From an uncultured Eubacteriales bacterium (GTDB lineage Bacteria > Bacillota > Clostridia > Oscillospirales > CAG-272): a DNA stretch of 64,000 bases. Below, one piece after another: positions 29,316 to 39,147 of the stretch (position 1 is the first letter of the stretch; every line of letters starts with the position of its first letter). The position numbers were made by a program, and so were the translations under genes. Below the pieces are notes generated by a model. The model had not been told where the DNA came from, did not search any database, and worked only from the letters and a program-made list of their open reading frames with translations. The DNA lies in assembly GCA_934378145.1 (NCBI GenBank), contig CAKXXW010000005.1, positions 27,444 through 91,443 on the forward strand. Reading direction: 5' to 3'.

Positions 29316-30365
29316 ATGGTTACAGAAGAAAGCATCAAACAGTTCAGTGTACAGTGCGAGCATATTTTTGAGGAGACCCGCAAGGATATGATAGGTCAGA
29401 ATGATGTCGTCGAAAACACGATAATCGCGCTTATCGCCGGCGGTAACATCCTGCTTGAGGGAGTCCCCGGAGTCGGAAAGACCCGACTCGTCAGAACGCT
29501 CAGCCGCGTTTTCGACCTTCCCTTCTCGCGTATTCAGTTCACCCCCGACCTTATGCCCGCCGATGTCACGGGTACAAACATAATCACGAAGGACGAGAAC
29601 GGCAATTCGGCATTCCGCTTTGAACCGGGTCCGATATTCGCAAACCTCATCCTCGCCGATGAGATCAACCGTGCGACACCGAAAACACAGTCGGCTCTGC
29701 TTGAAGCGATGCAGGAGCATACCGTCACCGTTATGGGTGTTTCGAGGAAGATGAAAGAGCCTTTCTTCGTCCTCGCAACGCAGAACCCGATCGAGCAGGA
29801 CGGTACATATCCGCTTCCCGAGGCTCAGATGGACCGTTTTATGTTCAAGCTCGTGGTCAACAACCCCTCGCTTGAGGAACTTAAAGGCATCGTCACGATG
29901 ACCCAGCACACGATGGGCGAGGTCGCAAATGTTGCCTGCAACGCCGAGCAGCTTCTTGCCATGCGCGAAACGGCAAATCAGATACCAGTTGCGGATGAAG
30001 TTCTCAACTTCGCCATGACGCTTATCTCGGCAACTCACCCCGACAGCGAATGTGCATCCGAAGCGGCGAAAAAATATGTCCGTCTCGGTTCCTCCCCCCG
30101 TGGAGGTCAGGCTCTCATCTCGGCAGCCAAGGTAAAGGCTCTCATGAACGGGCGCTTCAATGTTTCCTACTCCGATGTTGCCTCCCTTGCCTTCCCCGTA
30201 CTCCGTCACCGTATGAAGATGAACTTCGAGGCGATCGCAGAGCGCGTATCCCCCGATGCGGTCATCGCCATGATCCTTGACGAGGTCGCAAAAAAATGCA
30301 AGGTAAACCTTGACTTAAAGAAACCCGATAATGCCGATAACGGAGCTAAAAAGAAGAATAAATGA
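29316..30365 (+). CDS. MoxR-family AAA+ ATPase
   Basis: 349 residues from the ATG at 29316; an in-frame start at 29256 overlaps the previous gene and has no ribosome site. Walker A GVPGVGKT (49-56), Walker B LILADEIN (111-118), a sensor region with ATQNPIEQDGTYPLPEAQMDRF, and the C-terminal lid. MoxR ATPases act as chaperone-like ATPases that mature or activate partner proteins together with VWA-domain proteins encoded beside them. Its stop overlaps the ATG of the DUF58 gene (ATGA), so translation is coupled. The protein it acts on is unknown; the membrane VWA proteins and the LRR lipoprotein of the same operon are the obvious candidates. Confidence 0.95.
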   Translation: MVTEESIKQFSVQCEHIFEETRKDMIGQNDVVENTIIALIAGGNILLEGVPGVGKTRLVRTLSRVFDLPFSRIQFTPDLMPADVTGTNIITKDENGNSAFRFEPGPIFANLILADEINRATPKTQSALLEAMQEHTVTVMGVSRKMKEPFFVLATQNPIEQDGTYPLPEAQMDRFMFKLVVNNPSLEELKGIVTMTQHTMGEVANVACNAEQLLAMRETANQIPVADEVLNFAMTLISATHPDSECASEAAKKYVRLGSSPRGGQALISAAKVKALMNGRFNVSYSDVASLAFPVLRHRMKMNFEAIAERVSPDAVIAMILDEVAKKCKVNLDLKKPDNADNGAKKKNK

Positions 30366-31261
30366 AAAGATCCTATTTGAACGACGAATTTTTCAGTCGG
30401 CTTGAATCTCTTGCGTTCAACCTTCGCAAGGATCTCGGCGGATTCTTCGGCGGCAAACACCTCGTGACCACCTACGGTCAGACAGTGGAATTTGCCGACT
30501 ACCGTGAATATATGCTCGGTGACGATATCCGCCGGATCGACTGGAATCTTTACAGCCGTTTCGAGAAGTATTTCATAAAGCTCTTTACCGACGAGCGCCA
30601 GATGCATGTCCATATCTATATCGACTGCTCCGGCTCGATGGGAAAAGTAAATCCCAATAAGGGCGCATACGCGATAGCGGTCGCCGCAGCAATAGGATAC
30701 CTTGCCATACACAATATGGATAAGGTATCCTATCACCTGATAAAAGGATCGAAAGCCGAAAATCCCTTCGGCACCATCGTCGGCAAACGCGCCTTCTTCC
30801 GCGCCATGACAACTCTTGAACAGATCGAATTCACCGACGAGGCGGATATCTCTTCCGCCATAGTCGGTGATCCGAATGTAGGGACGGGCGACGGTATGTC
30901 GGTCATAATCTCCGACTTCTTCTCCGACAACGACTGGAAAAAGGGTGTGGACTACCTCGTATATAAGAAAAATCAGGTCCTGCTCGCTCAGGTCTATTCT
31001 CCGGACGAGCTTGACCCCTCATATACCGACAGAGTACATCTTATAGACTCCGAATCCACCGATATGGGGGATTCGAAAAATATGAAGATCCGGATCAACA
31101 AGTCAATGCAGCTCGCCTTCAGAGAGGCTGTTGCCGCCTTCCTTGCCGACATAAGTGATTTCTGCAAGAGGCGTGATGCCGGATTTATTTCTCTGGATTG
31201 CGAAAAACCGATAGAAAATCAGTTGTTCTCCGAACTGCTGAAGCGAGGTACCGTGTCGTGA
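30362..31261 (+). CDS. DUF58 / VWA-like domain protein
   Basis: 299 residues with the DUF58 hallmark near residues 40-66 (VEFADYREYMLGDDIRRIDW) followed by a VWA-like core with MIDAS motif DCSGS (Asp88, Ser90, Ser92). No transmembrane segment or signal peptide, so cytoplasmic. Starts with an ATGA overlap from moxR and ends with a GTGA overlap into the next VWA gene. DUF58 proteins are regular partners of MoxR ATPases; the molecular role is not settled. Confidence 0.93.
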   Translation: MKRSYLNDEFFSRLESLAFNLRKDLGGFFGGKHLVTTYGQTVEFADYREYMLGDDIRRIDWNLYSRFEKYFIKLFTDERQMHVHIYIDCSGSMGKVNPNKGAYAIAVAAAIGYLAIHNMDKVSYHLIKGSKAENPFGTIVGKRAFFRAMTTLEQIEFTDEADISSAIVGDPNVGTGDGMSVIISDFFSDNDWKKGVDYLVYKKNQVLLAQVYSPDELDPSYTDRVHLIDSESTDMGDSKNMKIRINKSMQLAFREAVAAFLADISDFCKRRDAGFISLDCEKPIENQLFSELLKRGTVS

Positions 31262-33297
31262 GACTTCTCATCCCCCTGGGGCTTCTCGGTCTGCTCGGAA
31301 TCGTCGCGCTGATAATCATTTACATAATCAAACCGAATTTCCAGCAGAAACTTATCTCCAGCACCTTTATCTGGAGACTTAGCCTTAAATTCAAAAAACG
31401 CAAAATACCGATCAGCAGGCTGCGCAATATCCTGCTCGTGCTGTGCCAGATCCTTATCATCGTAACGGCGTCGTTCATCCTCGCCAAATCGGTCGTGATG
31501 ATAAAAGAACAGCTCGAAAATCCCGAATCGGTCATAATCATCGACTCTTCGGCAAGTATGCGCACCGGATCGGAGGACATAAGCCGCTACGAGCGCGCCG
31601 TCAATGAGGCTATAAAGCAGGTCAATGCGACCTTTGACAAGGACGGAATCGTTTCGGTCATAATCGCCGACGACAAGAACACCTTCCTTGCCGAAAGAGC
31701 CTTCAAGGACAGCCGCGACAGGATCGTGAACGAGCTGAATGCACTCATCGATAAAGGAGAGGACGGCGAGCTTGGCTGCTCATATTCCTCCTCCGACATA
31801 CAGGCTGCGGTAACTCTCTCCGACAGCATCCTCAGCGAGAATCCGGCGGCAAAGATATTTGTATATACCGACAAAAACTACGCCAATGTCTCCGGAAATG
31901 TGACGCTTGTGAATGTCGCCGAAACCGAGGAATGGAACGCGGCTATCCTCAACGCCACTGCGGAATACGAAGATAACTACTACACCTTCCGCGTCCAGAT
32001 CGCCTGCTTCGGCAGGGACAGCAATGTCGATGTCGCTCTCGAAATATTCGGTGCGAACGCCGAAAACAGCGAGGATATTTCCGCGGGAAGCGTAACGCTC
32101 AGCGAGCAGGTCTCCTGCGCCTCCGACCAGATCTACACCGTGATATTCAAGTACATCGAGGATGATCCCGACGATGAGATCGACAGTGTGAAAGAGTACG
32201 AAAAAAATCTTCCCGAAAACTGTATCCTTCACGCACTGACAAAGGAAGAGCGCGTCTTCTCGTATGAGTCGGTACATATAGGGATCGACAGCAATGATTC
32301 GATGATCCTCGACAACAACTTCGACATCTACGGCGGTATGAAGGAGCTTATAAAGATCCAGTATTACAGCGCCGGAAAAGATCCCAACACGGGCAAAGAA
32401 CTTCTGCCCAACCCGTTCTTCCAGGAAGTCCTTGCCGCCCTTGCGAAAGCATACGCCGGCAAATGGGATATCCAGATAACCGAGGTCAAAACAGGCAGCA
32501 CCTACGCTACCGAAGGCTTCGATTTCTACATCTTCGAGCATACCATGCCCGAAACATTGCCGACCGACGGCGTCGTGCTGCTGTCGGATATACAGACGGC
32601 TCCGAAAAACTCGGGACTGCAGATCGACGGTATCGTGGATATGAGCCGCAAGAGCGTATTTCTCGCCGCCGATACGACAAATCCGATACTTCAGAACACA
32701 GAACCCACGAACATAACGGTCAGCCGTTATACAAAGGTCACATACGACGCGAATATGTACACCTCGCTCCTCTCTTACGCGGGCGATCCGATGCTCCTCG
32801 TAAGAAACGACAGCGAAGCCAAGGTCGCCGTAATGTGCTTCTCGCTCCACTATTCAAATCTCCCTACTCTCATTGAATTCCCGCTCATGATGTACAATAT
32901 GCTCGAATATTTCATCCCCGCAACGGTAAAAGGAAATTCATTCGAGACGCAACAGAAATTCACCCTCAACTGCCGCGGAGATAAGCTCTCTGTCACCGGC
33001 TACAACACCGATCTCAGCTTCGAGGAGTTCCCCGCAGAGCTGACAATGACCGTCCCCGGGACCTACACGCTCAAGCAGACAACCTTCTCGGGAAAAGAAG
33101 TCGTGGAAAAGATCTATGTCAGAATGCCGATGGCGGAAAGCAATATCACCGCAAACGAGGACACGACGCTTGTCGGTCCTTACTATGAGATAGACGAGAG
33201 TGAATTTTACAACGATCTCTTGCTCTGGCTTGCCTGTGCCTTAGTTGCCCTGATAATGCTTGAGTGGTATCTGCAACACAAAGAGAGCAGTATTTAA
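31258..33297 (+). CDS. Membrane-anchored VWA protein (BatA-like), first of two
   Basis: 679 residues from a GTG at 31258 that overlaps the DUF58 stop (GTGA), with GAGG 9 nt upstream. An earlier in-frame ATG (31198) lies inside the DUF58 gene and was rejected. Two N-terminal helices (about 3-24 and 56-80) form a BatA/aerotolerance-regulator-like membrane module. A VWA domain follows with a complete MIDAS DSSAS (Asp96, Ser98, Ser100). A long mixed region and a C-terminal helix (about 650-672) complete the protein. Both ends are membrane-bound, with the VWA domain outside the cytoplasm. It should work with MoxR and the second VWA protein. Confidence 0.9.
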   Translation: MRLLIPLGLLGLLGIVALIIIYIIKPNFQQKLISSTFIWRLSLKFKKRKIPISRLRNILLVLCQILIIVTASFILAKSVVMIKEQLENPESVIIIDSSASMRTGSEDISRYERAVNEAIKQVNATFDKDGIVSVIIADDKNTFLAERAFKDSRDRIVNELNALIDKGEDGELGCSYSSSDIQAAVTLSDSILSENPAAKIFVYTDKNYANVSGNVTLVNVAETEEWNAAILNATAEYEDNYYTFRVQIACFGRDSNVDVALEIFGANAENSEDISAGSVTLSEQVSCASDQIYTVIFKYIEDDPDDEIDSVKEYEKNLPENCILHALTKEERVFSYESVHIGIDSNDSMILDNNFDIYGGMKELIKIQYYSAGKDPNTGKELLPNPFFQEVLAALAKAYAGKWDIQITEVKTGSTYATEGFDFYIFEHTMPETLPTDGVVLLSDIQTAPKNSGLQIDGIVDMSRKSVFLAADTTNPILQNTEPTNITVSRYTKVTYDANMYTSLLSYAGDPMLLVRNDSEAKVAVMCFSLHYSNLPTLIEFPLMMYNMLEYFIPATVKGNSFETQQKFTLNCRGDKLSVTGYNTDLSFEEFPAELTMTVPGTYTLKQTTFSGKEVVEKIYVRMPMAESNITANEDTTLVGPYYEIDESEFYNDLLLWLACALVALIMLEWYLQHKESSI

Positions 33298-33309
33298 GGA
33301 GGGGCAACA

Positions 33310-36177
33310 ATGATAAAATTTACATTCTCTCACCCTTGGCTTCTTCTTGTATTCCTCTTCGGCGCCGGAATGACCCTGTTTCTCTATCTCAGGCTGTCGA
33401 AAAAGTACAGAAGAACACGAAACCGCGTCACTTCAATAGTTCTTCACATCATAGTATTGGCTCTTGCCGTCCTTACAATGGCAGGTATGCTGATAAATGT
33501 TTCGATCCCGAATAAAGACAACCAGATAATACTTCTCGTCGATGTATCCGATACCTGCGAAAACTCCGCCGAACAGCGCAATGAGTTCATCGAGACCGTT
33601 CTCCGCATGGCGCAGTACGACGGGTACAGCATAGGGATCGTTACCTTCGGCTTCGATCAGGTCTATGCCGTCGAGCTTACCGACCGGATAGATACGATAA
33701 TGTCGAAATACGAGGCTGCCGCGCTTCCCGATGTGAGCGCGACCGACATCGCGTCGGCTGTCACCTACGCATCCGGACTGTTTACGAGCGATACGGCAAA
33801 GATAGTCATCGTCACCGACGGTAAGGAGACCGACAATTCGGTCGCCTCGGTCATCCGCACGGTCGCGGCTGCCGGCGTATCGGTAGATATCGCAAACATC
33901 ACCTCTTCTTACGGCGACCACGATATGCAGATCATCGGCACCGTGATGCCCGATTATCACATCTCCCCGGGAGTTGAATGTCCCGTGGCTGTGACGATCG
34001 ATTCAAGGTTTGAAGGTCTTGCCACCGTCGAGCTTTTCGACAACGGAGTCTCGATCGAAAAGCAGAGCATAAATGTGGCCAAAGGCTCGCAGAACATCAC
34101 CTTCCGTCACACCTTCAGCGGCTACGGACTTCATAACCTTACCTTCTCTCTCGTCTCGACCGAAGACACGGTCGACGAGAACAATATCTATCAGACATTT
34201 GTAAACCTCGATCACTTCAACAACATCCTGATACTTGAGCATAAGGACGGCGAGTCCGAAAGGCTCAAGAACTTCCTCTCGACAGAGGAAAACGATTACA
34301 ATGTGACCGTAATGAACATCACGAGCGACGAAAATGTCCCCAAAACGCTTGAGGAGCTTCGCGCTTATGATCAGGTAATCCTCAACAATATTGCAAACGC
34401 CGATATGCCGTCGGGATTCGACGAGATACTTTATAAGTATGTCAATGAATGCGGAGGCGGACTCTTCACCGTGGGCGGCGCCGACGAAAATCCGGCGGCG
34501 ACCGGCGAAAACGACAAGTACATCGCTCACTCCTACCGGCGCGACGATATGATGAATACCCTTTATCAGGAGCTTCTCCCCATTCAGGCGATAAACTATA
34601 CGCCGCCTCTTGCGGTCATGATAATAATCGACCGCTCGGGATCCATGGGAGCGGAGGACTCGGTCACCGGAAAGACCTACTACGACAGAGCGCTTGCCGG
34701 CGCATATGCCTGCCTTGACGCCATGTCGGAAAGGGACTACATCGGACTTATGACCCTTGACAGCAACTATGAGCTGGTTCTCGGAATGACCCCGCGTACC
34801 AATGAGGCAAAGATCGTAAAAGCTATAAACTACGCCCGCGATCTCGGTCCCTCCGGCTCGACCGTATTCACCGGAGCCATTGAGCGCGCGAGCCGCCAGC
34901 TGCTCAGCGTCGATGTCGCGAGAAGACATGTTATCCTTGTCACAGACGGTCAGGTACCGAAGTCTCAGGAAGCCGAATACCTCAAAGACATCGAATTCTA
35001 TCATGACAACTATCAGATAACCTACTCCGTCGTCGGAATAGGCGTTGCCGAAGGCAGCACCGCGGCGGAACAGATGGAAACAGCGTGCAAAAAAGGCGGC
35101 GGACGACTCCATGTCTTCACCGACGCAACGGAAACGACGACATTTATGCGCGAAGACCTCAATGCGAAGAGCATAAAGGAAGTCAACTACGAGACCTTCT
35201 ATCCCGCGGCACTTGATACTCTCTCTCCCCTTCTCGCCGGAGTCGGACTCCAGACGACCGAGGGCGGGCAGGTTACAAACAAGATAGACTCGCCGCTTGA
35301 CGGATTCTTCGGAGTAAAGGTCAAGTCGGATGCGCAGCTTGTGGTCAGCGGAGACTACGGCGTGCCTATATACGCTCAGTGGAGCTTCGGTAAGGGTACC
35401 GTCGGCAGCTTTATGTGCGACCTCAACGGCACATGGTCATCGAACTTCTTCCCCGACAGCAAAACGACCGAAACGGCGGGACAGCGCTTCATACTCAATG
35501 TTATAGCGGCGCTCCTTCCGACCGAGCCGATACGCCAGAACGAAATTTCCGTAAGCATCAACCGCCAAAACTACACGAACCAGCTCAGCATCTTCACTGC
35601 CCTCGGCGAAGGCGAAAGGGTCATCGGAGAGATCCACAGCCTTTCCGATCCCAATGAGGCAGCGATAACCCTCGATCAGGTCACCGTTCCCGAGGAAGGC
35701 ACCAAGCTTTCGTCCCTTCCCTTCTATGTTATCTCGGCGCTCGACGCCTCCAGCAATTACAGCCGCTGCAGATTCATAATAAAGGAACCCGGCGTGTACG
35801 AGATAACGGTGAAAAAGGTCGACATCGACGGAAATGTCATCGCCGAATATACGACTCATACAGACCTTCATTTCTCGGATGAATACCTCACGGATCTTGA
35901 AGTCACCGACCTTGAAAGAGCCGAAAATCTCACTTTGATTGCAAAGCAGGGCAACGGCGTTCTCATCGCCGACCTTGAGGACCCGATAGAAATATTCGCC
36001 GGCTTTGTAACATCAATAGAAAAGACCTATGACCCGCGCTACCTCTTCATGATCCTTGCCATCGTACTGTTCGTAACCGATGTGGCGATACGCAAGTTCA
36101 GATTCAAGTGGCCGCACGAGATCATACGCGCAAAGCGTGAAAAAGCATCCTCGAAGAAAGGAGGATCCGAAAAATGA
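33310..36177 (+). CDS. Membrane protein with two VWA domains, second of the pair
   Basis: 955 residues. Two N-terminal helices (about 8-27 and 42-64), a first VWA domain with degenerate MIDAS DVSDT (Asp78, Ser80, Thr82), a middle domain resembling the glutamine-amidotransferase-like fold often found in such VWA proteins, a second VWA domain with canonical DRSGSMG (Asp441, Ser443, Ser445), a beta-rich region, and a C-terminal helix near residues 914-932. AAGGAGG precedes the ATG, 12 nt after the previous stop. Its stop overlaps the start of the LRR lipoprotein gene (ATGA). Probably a metal-dependent binding platform at the membrane surface. Confidence 0.9.
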   Translation: MIKFTFSHPWLLLVFLFGAGMTLFLYLRLSKKYRRTRNRVTSIVLHIIVLALAVLTMAGMLINVSIPNKDNQIILLVDVSDTCENSAEQRNEFIETVLRMAQYDGYSIGIVTFGFDQVYAVELTDRIDTIMSKYEAAALPDVSATDIASAVTYASGLFTSDTAKIVIVTDGKETDNSVASVIRTVAAAGVSVDIANITSSYGDHDMQIIGTVMPDYHISPGVECPVAVTIDSRFEGLATVELFDNGVSIEKQSINVAKGSQNITFRHTFSGYGLHNLTFSLVSTEDTVDENNIYQTFVNLDHFNNILILEHKDGESERLKNFLSTEENDYNVTVMNITSDENVPKTLEELRAYDQVILNNIANADMPSGFDEILYKYVNECGGGLFTVGGADENPAATGENDKYIAHSYRRDDMMNTLYQELLPIQAINYTPPLAVMIIIDRSGSMGAEDSVTGKTYYDRALAGAYACLDAMSERDYIGLMTLDSNYELVLGMTPRTNEAKIVKAINYARDLGPSGSTVFTGAIERASRQLLSVDVARRHVILVTDGQVPKSQEAEYLKDIEFYHDNYQITYSVVGIGVAEGSTAAEQMETACKKGGGRLHVFTDATETTTFMREDLNAKSIKEVNYETFYPAALDTLSPLLAGVGLQTTEGGQVTNKIDSPLDGFFGVKVKSDAQLVVSGDYGVPIYAQWSFGKGTVGSFMCDLNGTWSSNFFPDSKTTETAGQRFILNVIAALLPTEPIRQNEISVSINRQNYTNQLSIFTALGEGERVIGEIHSLSDPNEAAITLDQVTVPEEGTKLSSLPFYVISALDASSNYSRCRFIIKEPGVYEITVKKVDIDGNVIAEYTTHTDLHFSDEYLTDLEVTDLERAENLTLIAKQGNGVLIADLEDPIEIFAGFVTSIEKTYDPRYLFMILAIVLFVTDVAIRKFRFKWPHEIIRAKREKASSKKGGSEK

Positions 36178-38996
36178 AACGCATTGCATTACCCGCCGCA
36201 GTGACGGCTGTGATCCTCCTCTTCCTTCTCAGCTTCGCCTCCTGCGCAAAAGAACTCGGGATCCCCTCCGGACTTTCGGTCGACATTGACAATGTCCTCA
36301 CATGGGAACCCACCGACGGTGCGAAAAACTACACGGTAAAGATAAAAAATTCCGCCGGCGAAGAAACCGAAAGCAAAAAAACAAGAAAGCTCAGCTACTC
36401 CCTCGCAAGCCTCACCGAAGGCGACTACGAAATAAGCGTCCGCGCGTTCGGAAACACCGATGAAGATGTATCCGAATGGTCGGAGGTGCTGAAATTCCAC
36501 CGCGATTACGAGTCGGGTTGCATTTACGAACCCATAAACAACAACTCGGAATACGCGATAGTCAAAGCCGGCAGCGCCACGGGAAAGGTCATAATCGAAC
36601 CGACCTACCGCGGCAAGCCGGTCACGACGATCGCCGCCGCCGCCTTCAGGGGTAACAGAAACATCACCGAGGTGATCCTCGGGGACAATATACGCGAGAT
36701 AGGCGAAAATGCCTTTTACAGCTGTATGAATCTTGTTTCCGTGACTCTCCCCGAAGGACTCAGGTCGATAGGTCCCTCGGCGTTTCAGGGCTGCAACTCG
36801 CTCGAAACGGTAACCATCCCGGAAGGGATAGAAGATATCCCCGAATTCTGCTTCAGCTACTGCCGCTCTCTCAGCTCCGTGACCTTCGGAAGCAAGATAA
36901 AGACGATCGGTGACTCCGCGTTCAACGGCACGGCTCTGCGATCCGTGGTCATCCCCGACAGCGTGACATACATCGGCTCACATACCTTTGCAACGATAAA
37001 CGAGCTGACAGAGGTCACGATCGGTAAAGATGTCGCGGACATCGGCAGCTACGCCTTCACCGAAAGCCCCAAGCTCGCAAAGGTCACCTTTGCCGAGGGC
37101 AGCAGGCTCGAAACGCTCGGCTCCCACTGCTTTACCGGATGCCCGGTGATAACGCAGATAGTGCTTCCCGAAACGGTCACCGACATAGGCTCACACTGCT
37201 TCTACAACTGCGCACTTCTTGAGAGCGTCACGGTCCCCGACGGGGTAAAGCACATCGGCGCTCTTGCATTCAACGCCACAAAGATCTACGAAAACTCACC
37301 CACGGATTTCGTCTATGCCGGTAAATGGATAGTCGCGGCAAAGAATTTCTCGACAGTCGTAACGATAAATGCCGACGACATAAAGCCCGACACACTCGGA
37401 ATAAGCGACAACTGCTTCAGGAACGCGCCCCTTCTAGAGTCGGTAAAACTCCCCGATTCGGTAAAAACGATAGGCAGATATACCTTTTCACTCGTATCGA
37501 AGCTCGCAAGATTCGATGCCGGCTCGGGTCTTGAGTTCATTATGGCGGGTGCCTTCAATGACTGCCCGATGCTGAATGTTCTCAACCTCAACGAAGGGCT
37601 CCTTGAAATAGACCAATATGCGTTCGCGGCATGCACGATGCTCGACAACAATGCCCAGCGCTCGATAATCCCGAAATCGGTGAGGCGCATAGGCTACGGC
37701 GCGTTCTTGTACACACAGCTCTGGTCGACCCCCGACGAAAACCATATAATCTACGCCGGAAGCCACAGAACGGCATGGGTCGTAGGGTATGAGGAGGGTG
37801 CTTCCATCGGAAACGCCACTCTCAAATCCGGAGTCGTCGGCATCGCCGACTATGCCTTCAACAAGTGCAGCTCGCTGACCGCTGTCGAAGGACTCAGCTC
37901 GTGTATATACATCGGTACGGGCGCCTTCTACGAGTGTGAAAAGCTCGAAACGGTCTCTCTCCACACGAGGATCACGGAGATAAAGCCGTATACCTTCTAC
38001 AAATGCTCAAGCCTTTTCCAGATAGCCTTCCCCATGATGCTCGAATCGGTCGGCGAGGGTGCCTTCTATAAGTGTACGAATCTCTCCGAGCTTGATTTTT
38101 CGGAAACTCTGAACTTCAGATCGATAGCTCCTTTGGGATTCTACGGTTGCCAGAATCTCAAAACGGTCGAATTCGGTGCCGACAGTACACTTGAAGAGAT
38201 CGGCAACGCCGCATTTATGTACTGCAAGGTACTTACGGGCATAACCATCCCCGCCGGCGTAAAGGAAATAAAGGACTACGCATTCTCTCACTGCAACTCG
38301 CTCGTCTACTTCACGGTAACGCTCCCCGAAGAGGGCAACGCTCCCGAGGGCTACACCGGTATCACGAAGATCGGAAGGAACGCCTTCTACAAGTGCTATA
38401 TGCTTGAGGAAGTCACGATCCCCGACAGCGTCGTGAGCATCGGCGAGCGTGCATTCTACAAATGTAACACGATAAAGACCCTGACGCTCGGAAGCTCGCT
38501 TGAGAGCATCGGAGATTACGCCTTCTACAAGGCTTCCGCCATAAAAGCGCTTCATCTTCCCGATTCGCTTACAACGATAGGTCAGTTTGCATTCCGCGGA
38601 CTTGCAGACCTTGACTCGGTCATCATCCCGAAATCGGTCGTGACCGTCGGTGCGAACGCCTTCTACGGATGTACTCAAGCCTCCTTCTATCTTGAGGAAG
38701 GCACGCAGAGCGATGAATGGAACCTGCGCTGGAACTCCTCAAGCCGTCCGGTCGTCTACGGCGCCTCTCTGTCGGAGGACAGGACCTTCGTCACCGGGAT
38801 CACGGTCGGCGAAAAGGCGGTCGCAAACAATGTGAATCTCGCGGTGAGCGATATCACTCCCCTTCTCCCTCCGGAGAGAGAGGGCTACACCTTCTCGGGC
38901 TGGCAGCGCGCCGACGGAAAGATCATCAACACCTACGAGATCCCGAACGAACCCGCCGGAAGTGTCCTGACCGCGGTCTGGAAGGCTTCCGAATAA
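36174..38996 (+). CDS. LRR lipoprotein translationally coupled to the VWA gene
   Basis: 940 residues. Lipoprotein signal with Cys24 (SFASC). A short Fn3-like domain (about 30-115) is followed by BspA-type LRR_5 repeats (about 120-850) and a C-terminal InlB-like repeat containing REGYTFSGW and ending TAVWKASE. The ATG overlaps the stop of the VWA gene by four nt and GAAAGGAGG sits upstream, so it is clearly co-expressed with the MoxR-VWA genes. This makes it the best candidate client or surface output of that system. Cargo or ligand unknown. Confidence 0.92.
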   Translation: MKRIALPAAVTAVILLFLLSFASCAKELGIPSGLSVDIDNVLTWEPTDGAKNYTVKIKNSAGEETESKKTRKLSYSLASLTEGDYEISVRAFGNTDEDVSEWSEVLKFHRDYESGCIYEPINNNSEYAIVKAGSATGKVIIEPTYRGKPVTTIAAAAFRGNRNITEVILGDNIREIGENAFYSCMNLVSVTLPEGLRSIGPSAFQGCNSLETVTIPEGIEDIPEFCFSYCRSLSSVTFGSKIKTIGDSAFNGTALRSVVIPDSVTYIGSHTFATINELTEVTIGKDVADIGSYAFTESPKLAKVTFAEGSRLETLGSHCFTGCPVITQIVLPETVTDIGSHCFYNCALLESVTVPDGVKHIGALAFNATKIYENSPTDFVYAGKWIVAAKNFSTVVTINADDIKPDTLGISDNCFRNAPLLESVKLPDSVKTIGRYTFSLVSKLARFDAGSGLEFIMAGAFNDCPMLNVLNLNEGLLEIDQYAFAACTMLDNNAQRSIIPKSVRRIGYGAFLYTQLWSTPDENHIIYAGSHRTAWVVGYEEGASIGNATLKSGVVGIADYAFNKCSSLTAVEGLSSCIYIGTGAFYECEKLETVSLHTRITEIKPYTFYKCSSLFQIAFPMMLESVGEGAFYKCTNLSELDFSETLNFRSIAPLGFYGCQNLKTVEFGADSTLEEIGNAAFMYCKVLTGITIPAGVKEIKDYAFSHCNSLVYFTVTLPEEGNAPEGYTGITKIGRNAFYKCYMLEEVTIPDSVVSIGERAFYKCNTIKTLTLGSSLESIGDYAFYKASAIKALHLPDSLTTIGQFAFRGLADLDSVIIPKSVVTVGANAFYGCTQASFYLEEGTQSDEWNLRWNSSSRPVVYGASLSEDRTFVTGITVGEKAVANNVNLAVSDITPLLPPEREGYTFSGWQRADGKIINTYEIPNEPAGSVLTAVWKASE

Positions 38997-39116
38997 CGAA
39001 GCATATCCGATCCGGAGACTATGCCGCGAGGTATGACTCTCCGGGTCGATGTTCGAAAGAGAAAATTGCCCGCAAGCCCGCGGGTAAAGATATATCGGTA
39101 TTTCCGAAATCAATAT

Positions 39117-39147
39117 AGGAGGCTTTCGCAAAACGAAAGTAAAATTT
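39117..39147 (+). promoter_or_regulatory. Shine-Dalgarno separated from start codon by a hairpin
   Basis: AGGAGG (39117-39122) lies 25 nt from the ATG, too far for normal use. Between them CTTTCG-CAAAA-CGAAAG (39123-39139) forms a 6-bp hairpin immediately after the Shine-Dalgarno. If it folds, the effective spacing becomes 8 nt (TAAAATTT). No better ribosome site is present. Confidence 0.7.

Noticed and set aside
31198..31257. Upstream ATG for the first VWA protein
   Set aside because: It lies inside the DUF58 gene; the GTG overlapping the DUF58 stop has GAGG upstream and begins the hydrophobic helix directly.
38997..39147. Terminator or promoter between the LRR gene and the 1,702-residue lipoprotein gene
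   Set aside because: No hairpin with a T-run and no box pair close to consensus was found, so neither is claimed.
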